Source: Halovenus aranensis
GTDB lineage: Archaea; Halobacteriota; Halobacteria; Halobacteriales; Haloarculaceae
DNA length: 64,000 bases
Assembly (NCBI RefSeq): GCF_900100385.1
Contig: NZ_FNFC01000002.1
Location: forward strand, 144,458-208,457
Direction: 5' to 3'
Shown: positions 40,710 to 50,662 of the stretch, one piece after another
Layout of the letters: every line of letters begins with the position of its first letter
Position numbering within the stretch: the first letter of the stretch is position 1
Notes under the pieces: generated by a model
The model's input: the letters and a program-made list of their open reading frames with translations, nothing else
Database searches by the model: none
Told to the model about the DNA's origin: nothing
Program-made: the position numbers and the translations under genes

Positions 40710-42448
40710 GAGAGGAACGAGCGCACCTCAGCGATGGGCCACGCGTTCAATACGTCGTCTGGCTCGGCCCATCCCCGCCTGGCGACGTGGACGCCGTAGC
40801 GAGCGAAGTCGTAACTCGACGGACGGTGTGCGTCCGTGTTGACGGCGACGGTCGCCCCCTGCTCGACGGCGCGTTGAACGAGGCGGCCGGCGAGGTCCAG
40901 ACGGTTCGGGTTCGCGTTGATTTCGAGGGCAGTCCCGTGCTCGGCCGCGACGGCGCCGAGTCGCTCGATGTCTACGTCCATCCCCTCGCGTTGATTGAGC
41001 TGTCGGCCGGTCGGGTGACCGATAATGTCGACTTCCGGGTGACGAGCGGCCGCCGCGAGCCTGTCGGTGCCGTCGCCATCGAGGTCAGCGTGTGGCGAGG
41101 CGACAATCAGGTCCAGTTCAGCGAGTACGTCGTCGCCGACAGAGATGGCGCCGTCGGCGTCGATGTTCGCCTCGATACCGGCCAGCACGTCGATATCGGC
41201 CTCGTCTTCGGCCGCACGAATCTCGGCACGCTGGTCGCGTATCTCCGCGTCGCTGAGGCCGACTCCGCCGACCATCCCCGGACCGGTCGCGTGGTCGGTG
41301 AGACAGACGTACTCGTGGCCGAAGTCCGCCGCGGCCGCGACCATCTCCGCGACGGTGTTGTCGCCGTCGGACCACTCAGTGTGGGTGTGGAGGTCGCCGC
41401 GCAAGTCTTCGGGTTCGACAAGTGCGGGCAACTCCTCGCCTGCGGCCGCTGCGACCTCACCCCGGTCCTCGCGCAACTCTGGCGGGACCCACGCCATCGA
41501 GACGGCTTCGTACATCTCCGTCTCGGTCTCACCGCCCACCCGCTCGCCGGCCCGCTGGTGTTCCTGTCTGTCGTCGGCCAGGGCGGAGACATCGAAGACG
41601 CCGTACTCGTTTATTTTCAGTCCGCGGTCGAGTGCACGATTGCGAACGGCCACGTTGTGGTCTTTGCTCCCGGTGAAATACTGCAACGCAGCGCCGAACT
41701 CCTCGGGGGCAACGACACGAACGTCGACACGGACCGCACCCACCCGGATGCTCGCTTTCGTCGAGCCGGCTTCGATGACGGCACTCGCGTCGGGATAGTC
41801 CGTGAAGGCGTCGATGACGGCCTCGGGGTTGTCGCTGCCGACGAGTACGTCCACGTCGCCGATAGTCGGCTTCCAGCGTCGAATCGACCCCGCAAGCTCG
41901 CAGCGAGAGACTGCGTCGTGGTCTGCGAGATACGTACGGACGCGCTCGCCTCGTGGCCGTGCCTCGCCGAGTAGCTGACGCTCGTGGGCCTCGCGAGCGA
42001 ACGGGATGCCGTCGAGAATATTTTGCTCGGTCTTCTCGCCGAACCCGCGCAGGTCCTGAATCTCGCCGGCCTCGGCTGTGGCTTCGAGGTCGTCGAGGGT
42101 CTGGACGCCCAGTTCCTCGTATAGCTGGCCAACTGTCCGCGGGCCGACGCCTTCGACTCGGGTCAGGGCGTCTATCTCGACGGGAAGCTCGGCTCGTAGC
42201 TCCTCTAATTCGGCGATTTCACCGGTCTCCAGGTACTCGACGACCTTCGAGGAGATGGCGTCACCGACATCGTCGATTTCCGCGACCGCATCGGTTCCCT
42301 CGGCAGCCAGCGCCTCGATGTCGACGGTATGGTCGCGGATGCTCTCGGCGGCACGCTCGTAGGCCCGTGGCTTGTAGTCGACGCCTTGGGCGTCGAGTCG
42401 CATGGCAAACTCTTCGAGCAGGGCGGCGACCTCGTCGTTTCGCGTCAT
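40706..42448 (-). CDS. polX: DNA polymerase X family protein with PHP domain
   Basis: 580 residues from ATG 42448. Helix-hairpin-helix motifs (about 85-150) are followed by the nucleotidyltransferase palm with GSIRRWKPTIGDVDVLV (metal-binding Asp-x-Asp), and a C-terminal PHP phosphoesterase domain beginning DLHTHTEWSDGDN. Bacterial-type PolX enzymes fill short gaps in base-excision repair, and the PHP part supplies 3'-5' exonuclease activity. The start was chosen because 42448 gives an ATGA overlap with the upstream gene. Confidence 0.95.
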   Translation of the reverse strand: MTRNDEVAALLEEFAMRLDAQGVDYKPRAYERAAESIRDHTVDIEALAAEGTDAVAEIDDVGDAISSKVVEYLETGEIAELEELRAELPVEIDALTRVEGVGPRTVGQLYEELGVQTLDDLEATAEAGEIQDLRGFGEKTEQNILDGIPFAREAHERQLLGEARPRGERVRTYLADHDAVSRCELAGSIRRWKPTIGDVDVLVGSDNPEAVIDAFTDYPDASAVIEAGSTKASIRVGAVRVDVRVVAPEEFGAALQYFTGSKDHNVAVRNRALDRGLKINEYGVFDVSALADDRQEHQRAGERVGGETETEMYEAVSMAWVPPELREDRGEVAAAAGEELPALVEPEDLRGDLHTHTEWSDGDNTVAEMVAAAADFGHEYVCLTDHATGPGMVGGVGLSDAEIRDQRAEIRAAEDEADIDVLAGIEANIDADGAISVGDDVLAELDLIVASPHADLDGDGTDRLAAAARHPEVDIIGHPTGRQLNQREGMDVDIERLGAVAAEHGTALEINANPNRLDLAGRLVQRAVEQGATVAVNTDAHRPSSYDFARYGVHVARRGWAEPDDVLNAWPIAEVRSFLS

Positions 42449-42897
42449 CGCCCTTGCCCCCGTCCGACCCCGTGTGTCGAGTCGCTGTCCTGGCCGAGTG
42501 CCTTCTGGAGGAACTTCATCCATCGCTTGCGGTCTGCGACCGCCTGCGCGCTGGCCTCCTGTTCGAGGTCGACTGGTCCGAGCTGTTCCAGAGCGTTCAG
42601 CGCCCTGTCGATGCCGATGATTGCCTCGGCCAACTCCTCGCCGTCCTCGTAGCTGATATTTTCCTCCTCGATACGCTGTTTACGCTCTAGACGCTCGCGC
42701 CGGAGGTTCTTTTTTGCCTGCTCGACGCGCTGTCGCTCGCCCGAGGGCACGGTGTCGCGCTGTCGAATCTCGAAGACGAACGCCTGCAAATCGAGTTCCT
42801 CTCCCTGTATGGTGATGGCGTCGGGAATGTCGACTCCGACTGTCGCACCCTCGCGTTCGACGCGCTCGAGTAACTGCTTGCGCTGGAACTCTTTCAC
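42445..42897 (-). CDS. DUF5788 family protein
   Basis: 150 residues with high charge. A strand-rich N-terminus (VGVDIPDAITIQGEELDLQAFVFEI) is followed by a long helical stretch (about 55-130). It belongs to a conserved haloarchaeal family that I recall as DUF5788. It overlaps polX by 4 bases and sits between polX and archease, so it is probably housekeeping. Function unknown. Confidence 0.75.
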   Translation of the reverse strand: MKEFQRKQLLERVEREGATVGVDIPDAITIQGEELDLQAFVFEIRQRDTVPSGERQRVEQAKKNLRRERLERKQRIEEENISYEDGEELAEAIIGIDRALNALEQLGPVDLEQEASAQAVADRKRWMKFLQKALGQDSDSTHGVGRGQGR

Positions 42898-42936
42898 ACG
42901 ACCGTATACTCGCCTGGGCTACTTCGCTTCTTCGCC

Positions 42937-43335
42937 CTACACGTCGAAGACGACATAGAGCTCCCACTCGTCTCCTCGGTCGGTAATCTCCATCTCCGAG
43001 TAGGTGACCGCCTTGAGGTCCCTGGCGTCGACGGCGTCGAGTCCGACACCGCGGTAACTCCCGCCAACGCGTCCGTCGTCGACGGTGACCTCGTTGTCGA
43101 CCGGCAACACGCCCCGAATGTCGCGTTCGTATATGAGTTCGTCGAGGTAATCGAACAGCAGCGCATCTCGGGATTCGGCAGTGACGGAAATCTGGTGGCG
43201 CTTCCCGCCGTCGGGGACATCCTCGCACATCGCGGCCGCCATCCCGTCTGCAACAGCGCCGAAGGCGTCGCCCAGCGTCGCCCCCGTCGCGGCGACGGCG
43301 ATATCGGCCGTGTGGTCGCGGAGTTCGAACGACAT
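42937..43335 (-). CDS. Archease, activator of the RtcB RNA ligase
   Basis: 132 residues, the usual archease length. Family motifs are FELRDHTADIAVAATG at the N-terminus (with the metal-binding Asp) and VTYSEMEI near the C-terminus (archease normally has a KA.T....L.V pattern there). Archease speeds guanylylation of RtcB in tRNA splicing. It lies on the same strand as PolX and its neighbours but may have its own transcript. Confidence 0.92.
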   Translation of the reverse strand: MSFELRDHTADIAVAATGATLGDAFGAVADGMAAAMCEDVPDGGKRHQISVTAESRDALLFDYLDELIYERDIRGVLPVDNEVTVDDGRVGGSYRGVGLDAVDARDLKAVTYSEMEITDRGDEWELYVVFDV

Positions 43336-43428
43336 GACCCGGGGTAACGGTAACGCGACCGAAAGGGTTGCGTTGTCGCGGCGGTGGAACGACAGGAATT
43401 ATTATTCAGCCCACCTAACCGTAAGCTA

Positions 43429-43911
43429 GTGAGCGTCAACATCCGCCGACTGGAGGTTGCACCTGGCAGTGACGACCACGTGGAGGCAGCCTGGCGGCTA
43501 AAAGAGCGTATCCGACGCAACGAAGGCGTCCTTCGCCAGCGCAAGAACTTCTTCTCCAGTGCGTACACCCGCTCGCGTGTCTTCCTCTACAAAGACGAGA
43601 CCCGCGGACGGCTCATCGGCTTCGCCACGGTTCGTCGCGACGGCTATCTTCTCTTTCTGGCCGTCGACGATGACTACCGTGGTCAGGGGTTTGGCAAACG
43701 CCTCATCGCCAGAGTTGCCGAAGAGTTCGGACGCGTGACCTGTCACGCCCGGACGACCAACCGCAACGCGCTGAATTTCTACCGCGGCCTCGGGTTCGAG
43801 ACTGTCCGCCGTATCGAGAACTACTACGAGGACGGTGGCGATGCCTACTACCTCCAGCTCGGCGACGACGCCAGCATCAGAGAGAAGCTGGCGTCGCTGC
43901 TACGACGGTGA
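43429..43911 (+). CDS. GNAT-family N-acetyltransferase
   Basis: 160 residues from GTG 43429; the extension to 43384 is rejected because it overlaps likely promoter sequence. The acetyl-CoA loop is DDYRGQGFGKRLI, and the later motif NALNFYRGLGFE is typical of RimI-like GNATs. The substrate is unknown (protein N-termini or small amines). It is divergent from the archease gene with a 93-base gap. Confidence 0.88.
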   Translation: MSVNIRRLEVAPGSDDHVEAAWRLKERIRRNEGVLRQRKNFFSSAYTRSRVFLYKDETRGRLIGFATVRRDGYLLFLAVDDDYRGQGFGKRLIARVAEEFGRVTCHARTTNRNALNFYRGLGFETVRRIENYYEDGGDAYYLQLGDDASIREKLASLLRR

Positions 43912-43935
43912 GCGAAACACGTTCCGCCCGTGGCT

Positions 43936-46900
43936 TCAGGCCTTGACGCCCGTTATCTCGAACCGTGCGCCGCCGCCATCACTCTCGGTGACACGAATCG
44001 CCCAGCCGTGGGCGTCGACGATTTCTTCGACAATTGCGAGCCCGAAGCCGGTGCCGTCCTCTGCTGTCGAATACCCCATCTCAAAGATGTCTTCACCCGC
44101 TGGAACGCCCGGCCCGTCGTCGGCGACGTAGAAGCCGCCGTCGAGCGTGCCGACGGTGATACAAACGGTGGAATATTCTGGACTCGTCGCGGTGGTGCCG
44201 TGTTCGACGGCGTTGCTGATGAGATTTTCGAGCAGTTGCATCAGTCGCACGCGGTCCGCCTTGAGTGTGAGGTCTTCGGCCAGTAGTAGCTCTGCCTCAC
44301 CCGTCTCGACGGTCTCCCAGGCCTGCTCGACGGCCTGTCTGAGCGACACCGATTCGAGGTCGCCGAGGTCGTCGCCCTGATGTGCGAGTGTCAGCAACTC
44401 TTCGAGCAGTCGGTCCATCCGGCTGATTGCCCGGTAGCTCCGTTCGAAGTGCTCCGTGTCGCCGGTCCGCTCTGCCAAATCGAGAGACAATTCGAGTGTG
44501 TTCAGCGGGTTCCGCAGGTCGTGGCTGACGATGCTGGTAAACGCGTCGAGTCGCTCGTTTTGCTCTTTTAGCTCCTCTTTTTGCTCTCTGAGCTGGTCTT
44601 TGTCCGTGAGCTGTCTGAGCTTCACCGCCGCGTGGTCGACCAGCAACTCGGCGAACTCGCGGTCGTACTCGTCGAACGCAGCCACGCTCGTCGAGACTGT
44701 CTGGAAGGTCCCGAACGTGCCGATTGGAATCGTCAGCACCGACCGGTAGTCGTTGTCCGCAGGGGTGATATCGTACTCCCGTAAGTCGTCGACGAGAATC
44801 GCCTCCTGATGGTTGTATGCCCGACCCGCGAACGTGTCGTCGTCTTCCAGCGACGTACTCTCGTAGTAGTCGCCGCCGTTCATCTCCAGTGACCACGCCT
44901 CCTGGATGAGCTCCCCGTCTCGCTCGACGTCGATCGCCACGAGATCGAATTCGAGGATGCGTTCCGCCGTCGCTGTGACTGTCTCGTACACCTCTGCTTC
45001 CGACTCGGCTCGTCCGATTTCGGTCGCCGCATCGTGAAGCGCAGAGAGTGTCTCCTCGCGTTCCTCTCGCCGTGCGACCGTCTCTTTTTGTGTGAGCGCG
45101 CTGGCGATGATGTGTGCGCTCACCTCCATCAAACCGAGTGTCTCGTCTGTCCATGGGGCAGTCGCGTCCGTCCAGTCGAAGCCAATGAATCCGATTGTCT
45201 CGTCGTGGCGGGTAAGGGGGACTGTAACGATAGCGTCGATTTTCCCGGCGTCGAGCGTCTGTTGCAGGTGTGTGGCTTCGGGCGGGAGGTCGTCTACGTC
45301 CGGGACTGTCACCGTCTGCTGGTCGACTATCTTCGGCATGAACCACGAGAAATCGCCGGTGTCGAGGCCTTGAAGTGTCGCTTGCTGGGAGTCGACGCCG
45401 GGTGCACACCACTCGTGAGTGTTGTCCATCACGTCGCCGTCGTCTGTGAACTCGAAGATGTAGCTCCTGTCTGCGCCCTCGTACTCGCCGATGCGTGCGA
45501 GTGCCGTCTCTATCCGGTCGTCGACTTCCTCTTTGCTGGTGCCTATCAGCTCCGACGAGATGTCGATGATTCTCTTCTGTAACTCCTCGCGGCGCCGCTG
45601 TCTCGTAACGTTGCGGGCTGTCCCGACCACGCGGTCGACGCGACCTTCGATAGCAATTGGTGTCAAAACCACCTCCCAGGTGCGCCGCCCGCTTTGACTG
45701 ACCTGCTCAGTGTACGTCGTCTTTCGATTCCGTGCGACGCACTCCTGATACTCCGTTTTCAGCTTCGCATCCGATATCTCTGACAGTGCGTCGGGACGCG
45801 TGCTCCCGTCTTCGCCCACAACGGGTTCGGCCAGCCGTTTGACCTTGAGTGTGTCTCCTTCCTCATCGAGCAAGAACAGCGTCTCGTCGGTGTGCTCGAA
45901 GACGCTCTCGTACTCGTCTTTCAGCGCTTCGAGTTGTCGTTCGTGACGCTTTATCTCTGTCACGTCGTTGAACGTCGCGAGCACGGCCGGTCGACCCTCG
46001 TACTGGATGCGCGAAGCAGAGAGGTCGATGACTCTGTGCTGGCCGTCTTCGGCTGTCATCTCAATCTCGTAGTTTTCGGGCGGTTGGTCGCCGTCGACTC
46101 GACTTTCGTACCGCGTTTCGACCAGTTCGTGGTATTCCGGTGCGATTATCTCGGTGAAGCGCTGTCCGCGCAGTTCTGTGTCATCCTTGCCCGTCAGGAC
46201 GCACATCCGGTCGTTGACGAACTGTATCGTCTCGTCCTGAACGATGACGACGCCGTTGGGGCTCTGGTCGAGTAGCGTCCTGTAGAGTTGCCGACTCTCC
46301 TCGTGTTCTCTGGCCTGTCGCTTTTGTGCCGTGATATCGGTCGCGACACCGACTGTCGCGTATACCTCTCCGTCCTCGAACAGCGGTGTAATCCGGGTCA
46401 GGAACGTCCGGTTGCCGTCTTTTGTCTGGACCTCCTCTTCGAACTCGACCGACTCACCCGCGTCGAGAGGCGCCCTGTCGTTTGTCTTGAACTGGCCGGC
46501 CAGCCTGTCGCCAAACAGTGTCTCGGGTGTCTTTCCAGTCATGTCGGTATCGCTCGGGATACCAAACATCTCTCGGCAGTTCTCGTTTATCAGCAGGAAC
46601 CGACTCTCGCTGTCCCGCATCCAGATTGCGGACTTGACGTTGTTCAGGATGGCTTCGAGCTGTTGGGTTTTCTCTTCGAGAGCCCGCTTTTGCTCTCTGC
46701 GTTCGGTGATATCACGGAAATAGACGAAGATACCCTCACTGTCTTGTGCCGGGAAGATGCGTTCTCTGTACCACCGACCGGGGTTGATATCAGACTCGCT
46801 CTCGACGGTTTTTGCTTCCTGTTTGTCGAGTACGTCTCTGTATTCCGACAGCGTTTCCGGTCTTCCTTCGGAACTGAGCTCGTCGTATGGGGTACCGAGT

Positions 46901-47457
46901 AACTCCTCACGCGAGTGCCCTATCAGTCTCTCTGCCTGTTCGTTGACCTCTGTAACGACCATCTCGTCGTCGAGTTCGACGTACCCGTCGGTAATCCGTT
47001 CGAGGGTCCGCTGTCGGCGCTGGTTTGCACGCTCGGCACTCTGTCGCGCCCTGTGTTGCTCGACGACGTTCTCGATTCTGTTTGCCAGCACGGTGAACTG
47101 GCTCGTCTCGCCTCGCTTCTGGATGTAGTCGGTCGCACCAGCCGAAATCGCCTCTGCTGCCACCTCCTCGGACCCCTTGCCGGTGAACACGATGACCGGT
47201 AACGTCGACCACTCTGCCCGAATCGCTTCGAGGAACTCGATGCCATCCACCTCCGGCATATCGTAGTCGCTCACCACACAGTCGTACTCCCACGCACTGA
47301 TATTGTCGAGCACTGCTTCCGGGCCGGTGGCAGTCTCGACTTGGAGCTGTTTGCTTCGCTCTTCCAGAAGCGTCTCCGACAGGTCGGTAAAGCCAGCGTC
47401 GTCGTCGACGTGTAGCACCGTAATCTGGCCCGACATGTCGCTCATACTGTTTTTCAT
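43936..47457 (-). CDS. Multi-domain histidine kinase (receiver, four PAS, two GAF, kinase)
   Basis: 1173 residues, soluble. The order is a receiver domain (12-130, phospho-Asp64 in SDYDMP), four PAS domains (about 148-258, 265-385, 392-510 and 515-630), two GAF domains (about 640-790 and 800-960), a HisKA segment with His979 in SHDLRNPL, and an HATPase with N-box LLENLISNAVEHG, G1 DDGPGVP and G2 GTGFGLAIVEEI. All phosphotransfer residues are present. Such hybrid sensors are common in haloarchaea and integrate redox, light or small-molecule signals. No cognate regulator is adjacent. Starts at residues 5 and 8 are also possible. Confidence 0.93.
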   Translation of the reverse strand: MKNSMSDMSGQITVLHVDDDAGFTDLSETLLEERSKQLQVETATGPEAVLDNISAWEYDCVVSDYDMPEVDGIEFLEAIRAEWSTLPVIVFTGKGSEEVAAEAISAGATDYIQKRGETSQFTVLANRIENVVEQHRARQSAERANQRRQRTLERITDGYVELDDEMVVTEVNEQAERLIGHSREELLGTPYDELSSEGRPETLSEYRDVLDKQEAKTVESESDINPGRWYRERIFPAQDSEGIFVYFRDITERREQKRALEEKTQQLEAILNNVKSAIWMRDSESRFLLINENCREMFGIPSDTDMTGKTPETLFGDRLAGQFKTNDRAPLDAGESVEFEEEVQTKDGNRTFLTRITPLFEDGEVYATVGVATDITAQKRQAREHEESRQLYRTLLDQSPNGVVIVQDETIQFVNDRMCVLTGKDDTELRGQRFTEIIAPEYHELVETRYESRVDGDQPPENYEIEMTAEDGQHRVIDLSASRIQYEGRPAVLATFNDVTEIKRHERQLEALKDEYESVFEHTDETLFLLDEEGDTLKVKRLAEPVVGEDGSTRPDALSEISDAKLKTEYQECVARNRKTTYTEQVSQSGRRTWEVVLTPIAIEGRVDRVVGTARNVTRQRRREELQKRIIDISSELIGTSKEEVDDRIETALARIGEYEGADRSYIFEFTDDGDVMDNTHEWCAPGVDSQQATLQGLDTGDFSWFMPKIVDQQTVTVPDVDDLPPEATHLQQTLDAGKIDAIVTVPLTRHDETIGFIGFDWTDATAPWTDETLGLMEVSAHIIASALTQKETVARREEREETLSALHDAATEIGRAESEAEVYETVTATAERILEFDLVAIDVERDGELIQEAWSLEMNGGDYYESTSLEDDDTFAGRAYNHQEAILVDDLREYDITPADNDYRSVLTIPIGTFGTFQTVSTSVAAFDEYDREFAELLVDHAAVKLRQLTDKDQLREQKEELKEQNERLDAFTSIVSHDLRNPLNTLELSLDLAERTGDTEHFERSYRAISRMDRLLEELLTLAHQGDDLGDLESVSLRQAVEQAWETVETGEAELLLAEDLTLKADRVRLMQLLENLISNAVEHGTTATSPEYSTVCITVGTLDGGFYVADDGPGVPAGEDIFEMGYSTAEDGTGFGLAIVEEIVDAHGWAIRVTESDGGGARFEITGVKA

Positions 47458-47550
47458 AGGAGTGCCTGACTCATAAAAACATGCCTATAGTTACCATTTC
47501 ACTCGAAACAACGAGTCTCTCGCTACCTTGCCAGAGGCAGTCACGCCCGC

Positions 47551-48414
47551 TCATTCGTATGTGGTCGTGAAGCCGCCGTCCCAGAGCAAGTCACCGCCGT
47601 TGAGGTGTCTGCCGTGGCGTGAAAAACCGAAGGTAAACAGATTCGCGACCTCTGTGGGTGTCATCATCTCCTTCGTACGGGCTTGACCCAGCATGACATC
47701 CTCGATGACCTCCTGTTCGGAGAGTCCTCGCTGTTGGGCCGTCTCTGCAATCTGGTCGACCATCAGCGGCGTCAGGACATAACCCGCAGACACCGAGAAG
47801 CTCCGTAACTTCCCGTCACCTTCTGCCGCAATCGACCGCGTGAGTCCGTTGAGTGCGTGTTTGGCGACGATGTACGCCGGCTTGCGCTCGGTGGCATATC
47901 GACCGTGTACCGAGGACATGTTCGCGATTGCGCCGACACCGTCCTCGGTTGCCTCGATGTGGGGGATTGCGTCTCTGGCGATGAGAAACGGCGCGCGCAC
48001 CATCACGTCCTGGAGCTGGTCGTACCGCGCGGTCGGAAACGACGTAATTGGGTCGATATGCTGGAGGCCGGCGATATTGGCCACGTATCGCAGCGTTCCC
48101 TCGTCTGCGGCCGCCTCGACGACAGCGCCGATGTCGTCCTCGTCTGTCAGGTCCGTCTCGACGCCGAGAAAGCGACCCGCCGCGTCCAGTTCGGCCGTGA
48201 TTGCTGTTGTGTCGTCGAGTCCCGACTCGTCGATGTCGGCACCGACGACGGTCAGCCCGTTGACTGCGAGCGCGACTGCCGTCGCCCGCCCGATACCCGA
48301 CGCCGCACCCGTGACGAGCGCGACTGTTCCGGGCGAAAATCGGCTGTCGTCGACGACCAGCAGGTCCTCGCGTGTCAACTCCGGCGCTTGCAGGTCTGAG
48401 GGTTCCCCCGCCAT
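47551..48414 (-). CDS. Short-chain dehydrogenase/reductase (SDR)
   Basis: 287 residues from ATG 48414. The Rossmann motif TGAASGIG is near residue 37, NIAG follows mid-protein, and the active site is Ser (MSSVHG) with YIVAK (Tyr-x3-Lys). An Asp at the end of the second strand (ADIDES) predicts NAD preference. The C-terminal GGDLLWDGGFT is like 3-hydroxybutyrate dehydrogenases. The substrate is not certain. Confidence 0.9.
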   Translation of the reverse strand: MAGEPSDLQAPELTREDLLVVDDSRFSPGTVALVTGAASGIGRATAVALAVNGLTVVGADIDESGLDDTTAITAELDAAGRFLGVETDLTDEDDIGAVVEAAADEGTLRYVANIAGLQHIDPITSFPTARYDQLQDVMVRAPFLIARDAIPHIEATEDGVGAIANMSSVHGRYATERKPAYIVAKHALNGLTRSIAAEGDGKLRSFSVSAGYVLTPLMVDQIAETAQQRGLSEQEVIEDVMLGQARTKEMMTPTEVANLFTFGFSRHGRHLNGGDLLWDGGFTTTYE

Positions 48415-48520
48415 GCATGTCGCTGACACGCCGTTGGGATATGGTTCCCCGGGTTAATTACCCAACCGTGGCACCCACCAGATGACAAACCCTATGGTAT
48501 CGCTGCCAGAATGAATCGAC

Positions 48521-49696
48521 GTGAACGAGCGGACGCTTGCGTATCTGCGCGGCCGGTTCGGCGATTACTATCGTGGTGGGGCCGTCGACCAGCCGCTGGA
48601 TGCCCACGCACGCGAGTGGGGATACGTTCCCTGGACCGAGGGCCCCGGCGAGACGTACGTCCGTCACAACTCGCTGCTTGATTTGGGTGACCTCGATGAC
48701 TTTCTCGCGCGAGAACGGCCACGACACGTCTACTTCTCTGCGGGCCGGTACGACGACCCCAGCGAGAAGACGATGGACGGCAAAGACTGGCAGTCCTCCG
48801 ACCTCATCTTCGACCTCGACGCCGACCACCTCCCCGGGACGACGCCGGACGACAGCTACGGCGAGATGCTCGCCGCCTGCAAGGAGGCACTGTCCCGGCT
48901 GCTCGAGTTCCTCCGAGACGACTTCGCCTTCGAGGATCTCGAAATCGTCTTTTCTGGGAGCCGGGGCTATCACGTCCACGTCCACGACGACAACGTCCAG
49001 ACACTCGACAGCGACGCCCGCCGCGAAATTGTCGACTACGTCCGCGGCATCGGCCTGGAGTTCGACGCGCTTGTCGAGGAACAGACTGTCGCTGGCTCTG
49101 TCGGCCGAGAGAGTCCAGCGAGCAACCGTTACCTCCCGACTGACGCCGGCTGGGGAAAACGGGTCCACCAGGAACTGCTCTCGGTGATGCAAGAGGTGCG
49201 GGAGATGGACGAACACGAGGCAGTCCCGGCCCTCCAGGAGTACGATGGTATCGGCCAAAAGAAGGCAGAGACGGCCTACCAGTTCGCACAGAACCGGTTT
49301 GTCGAGATAGAGGAGGGCAATCTCTCTGCCCACAACGTCTTTGAGAACCTCGCAGAGCAGTTCGCACCGGCGGTCGTCGCCGACCAGAACGCACAGATTG
49401 ACGAGCCGGTCTCGACAGACACGAACCGACTGATTCGCCTCCCCGGCAGCCTCCACGGCGGGAGCGGCCTGGTCGTCCGACCGATTCAGGCCGACGAACT
49501 CGACGCGTTCGACCCGCTGACCGATGCTGTGCCGGAGACGTTCTCGCGCCACGATATCACCGTCGACGTGACAGCTCCCGGGACTGTTCGCCTCGGTGGC
49601 GATAGTTTTACACTGGAGGAGGGCATTCATTCCGTTCCAGAGTACGTTGGCGTATTCCTGATGACCCGAGGGCGCGCCGAAAAGGGCAAAGAATGA
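48521..49696 (+). CDS. priS: DNA primase small (catalytic) subunit
   Basis: 391 residues from GTG 48521. The catalytic acidic triad motif is FDLDADHL, followed by SGSRGYHVHVHDD, which matches the archaeal/eukaryotic PriS active-site and basic-binding motifs. Late residues (LIRLPGSLHGGSGL) are the conserved primase motif. It synthesises RNA/DNA primers with PriL. It is followed after 19 bases by the GINS gene, a replication pairing conserved in haloarchaea. Confidence 0.96.
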   Translation: MNERTLAYLRGRFGDYYRGGAVDQPLDAHAREWGYVPWTEGPGETYVRHNSLLDLGDLDDFLARERPRHVYFSAGRYDDPSEKTMDGKDWQSSDLIFDLDADHLPGTTPDDSYGEMLAACKEALSRLLEFLRDDFAFEDLEIVFSGSRGYHVHVHDDNVQTLDSDARREIVDYVRGIGLEFDALVEEQTVAGSVGRESPASNRYLPTDAGWGKRVHQELLSVMQEVREMDEHEAVPALQEYDGIGQKKAETAYQFAQNRFVEIEEGNLSAHNVFENLAEQFAPAVVADQNAQIDEPVSTDTNRLIRLPGSLHGGSGLVVRPIQADELDAFDPLTDAVPETFSRHDITVDVTAPGTVRLGGDSFTLEEGIHSVPEYVGVFLMTRGRAEKGKE

Positions 49697-49715
49697 CAGA
49701 CGACGCTGTGATACC

Positions 49716-50597
49716 ATGGACCTGAACGAACTGCAGTCGGTACGCGACCGCGAGCGACAGACCGACAAGCTCCAGCAGCTGCGCGAGTCGTTTTACGCCG
49801 ACGCGGGCTCGTTCATCCAGCAGTTACACGCCGAGCGCGACCGTGCCGTCGAGCGTGCCGATGACCCCTTCGACTCGCCGGAAGTCCGCCAGTTGACCGA
49901 CGAAATCAAGACCGCCGAGCAGACCGTCGAGGCAATTTACGAGAAACGCGTCGGTAAAATCGTCAAGGCGGCGTCGTTCGCTGCGGCCGACCTCCCGGCC
50001 GAGTCCGACGGCATGACCGCCGAGGAACAGGAACTGTTCGACGACCTCGTCGGCAACATCAAGGCCAATCGCGAGCGTGTGCTGGCGTTGCTTGACGGCG
50101 ACGAGCCGCCGACCGACACGGACACGCCAGCGCCGACAGAGGGTGACGAGCCGGCTGCCGCCGGCGTCAGCGGTGCCCCAGAGCCGGCCGAGACGCCGGC
50201 TGGCTGGGACGAGACAGCCGAGTCTGACAGCGTTACCGCCGCCGACGCGATGGGTGGCGCCCCATCGCCAGAGACAGAGCCAGCGGCCACGGGCGACGCT
50301 GCGTCACAGACTAACGAGCCGCGTCCGCCGGCCGACGAGGCCGTCCCGCCGTCGGCCGACCCCGTCGACCCGCCCGTCCGGAACGACGGTGGAACCGCCA
50401 CGGAGCAGCCACAGTCAGACACTGACGAAGCGGTTCAGCCCGATATCGAACGCCAGCGCGTCCAGATTCTCGACGACGTGGAGACGTTTCTCGGGTTCGA
50501 CGACCGAGATTACGACCTCGAACCCGACGACGTTGTCTCGTTGCCCGCCGGCAATGCCGATATTCTCCTCGAACAGGGCGTCGCTCGCGAACTCTGA
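49716..50597 (+). CDS. GINS complex subunit of the replicative helicase
   Basis: 293 residues. The N-terminal helical A domain (about 1-130) begins with LQSVRDRERQTDKLQQL, a long Pro/Glu/Ala-rich disordered linker spans 135-240, and the C-terminal B domain is VQILDDVETFLGFDDRDYDLEPDDVVSLPAGNADIL. This is the archaeal Gins51-type order. GINS joins MCM and GAN (RecJ-like) in the CMG helicase. It is directly downstream of priS, so the two are likely co-transcribed. Confidence 0.92.
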   Translation: MDLNELQSVRDRERQTDKLQQLRESFYADAGSFIQQLHAERDRAVERADDPFDSPEVRQLTDEIKTAEQTVEAIYEKRVGKIVKAASFAAADLPAESDGMTAEEQELFDDLVGNIKANRERVLALLDGDEPPTDTDTPAPTEGDEPAAAGVSGAPEPAETPAGWDETAESDSVTAADAMGGAPSPETEPAATGDAASQTNEPRPPADEAVPPSADPVDPPVRNDGGTATEQPQSDTDEAVQPDIERQRVQILDDVETFLGFDDRDYDLEPDDVVSLPAGNADILLEQGVAREL

Positions 50598-50662
50598 GCG
50601 CGAAAACGGGCGCTTTTGCTCTGCCACAAAGGTTTTGAGAACCCCCCGAGAACGTAGCCAAC

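Noticed and set aside
43936-47457. Long frames on both strands inside the large kinase gene
   Set aside because: They are GC-rich shadows; the minus-strand kinase has every expected motif.
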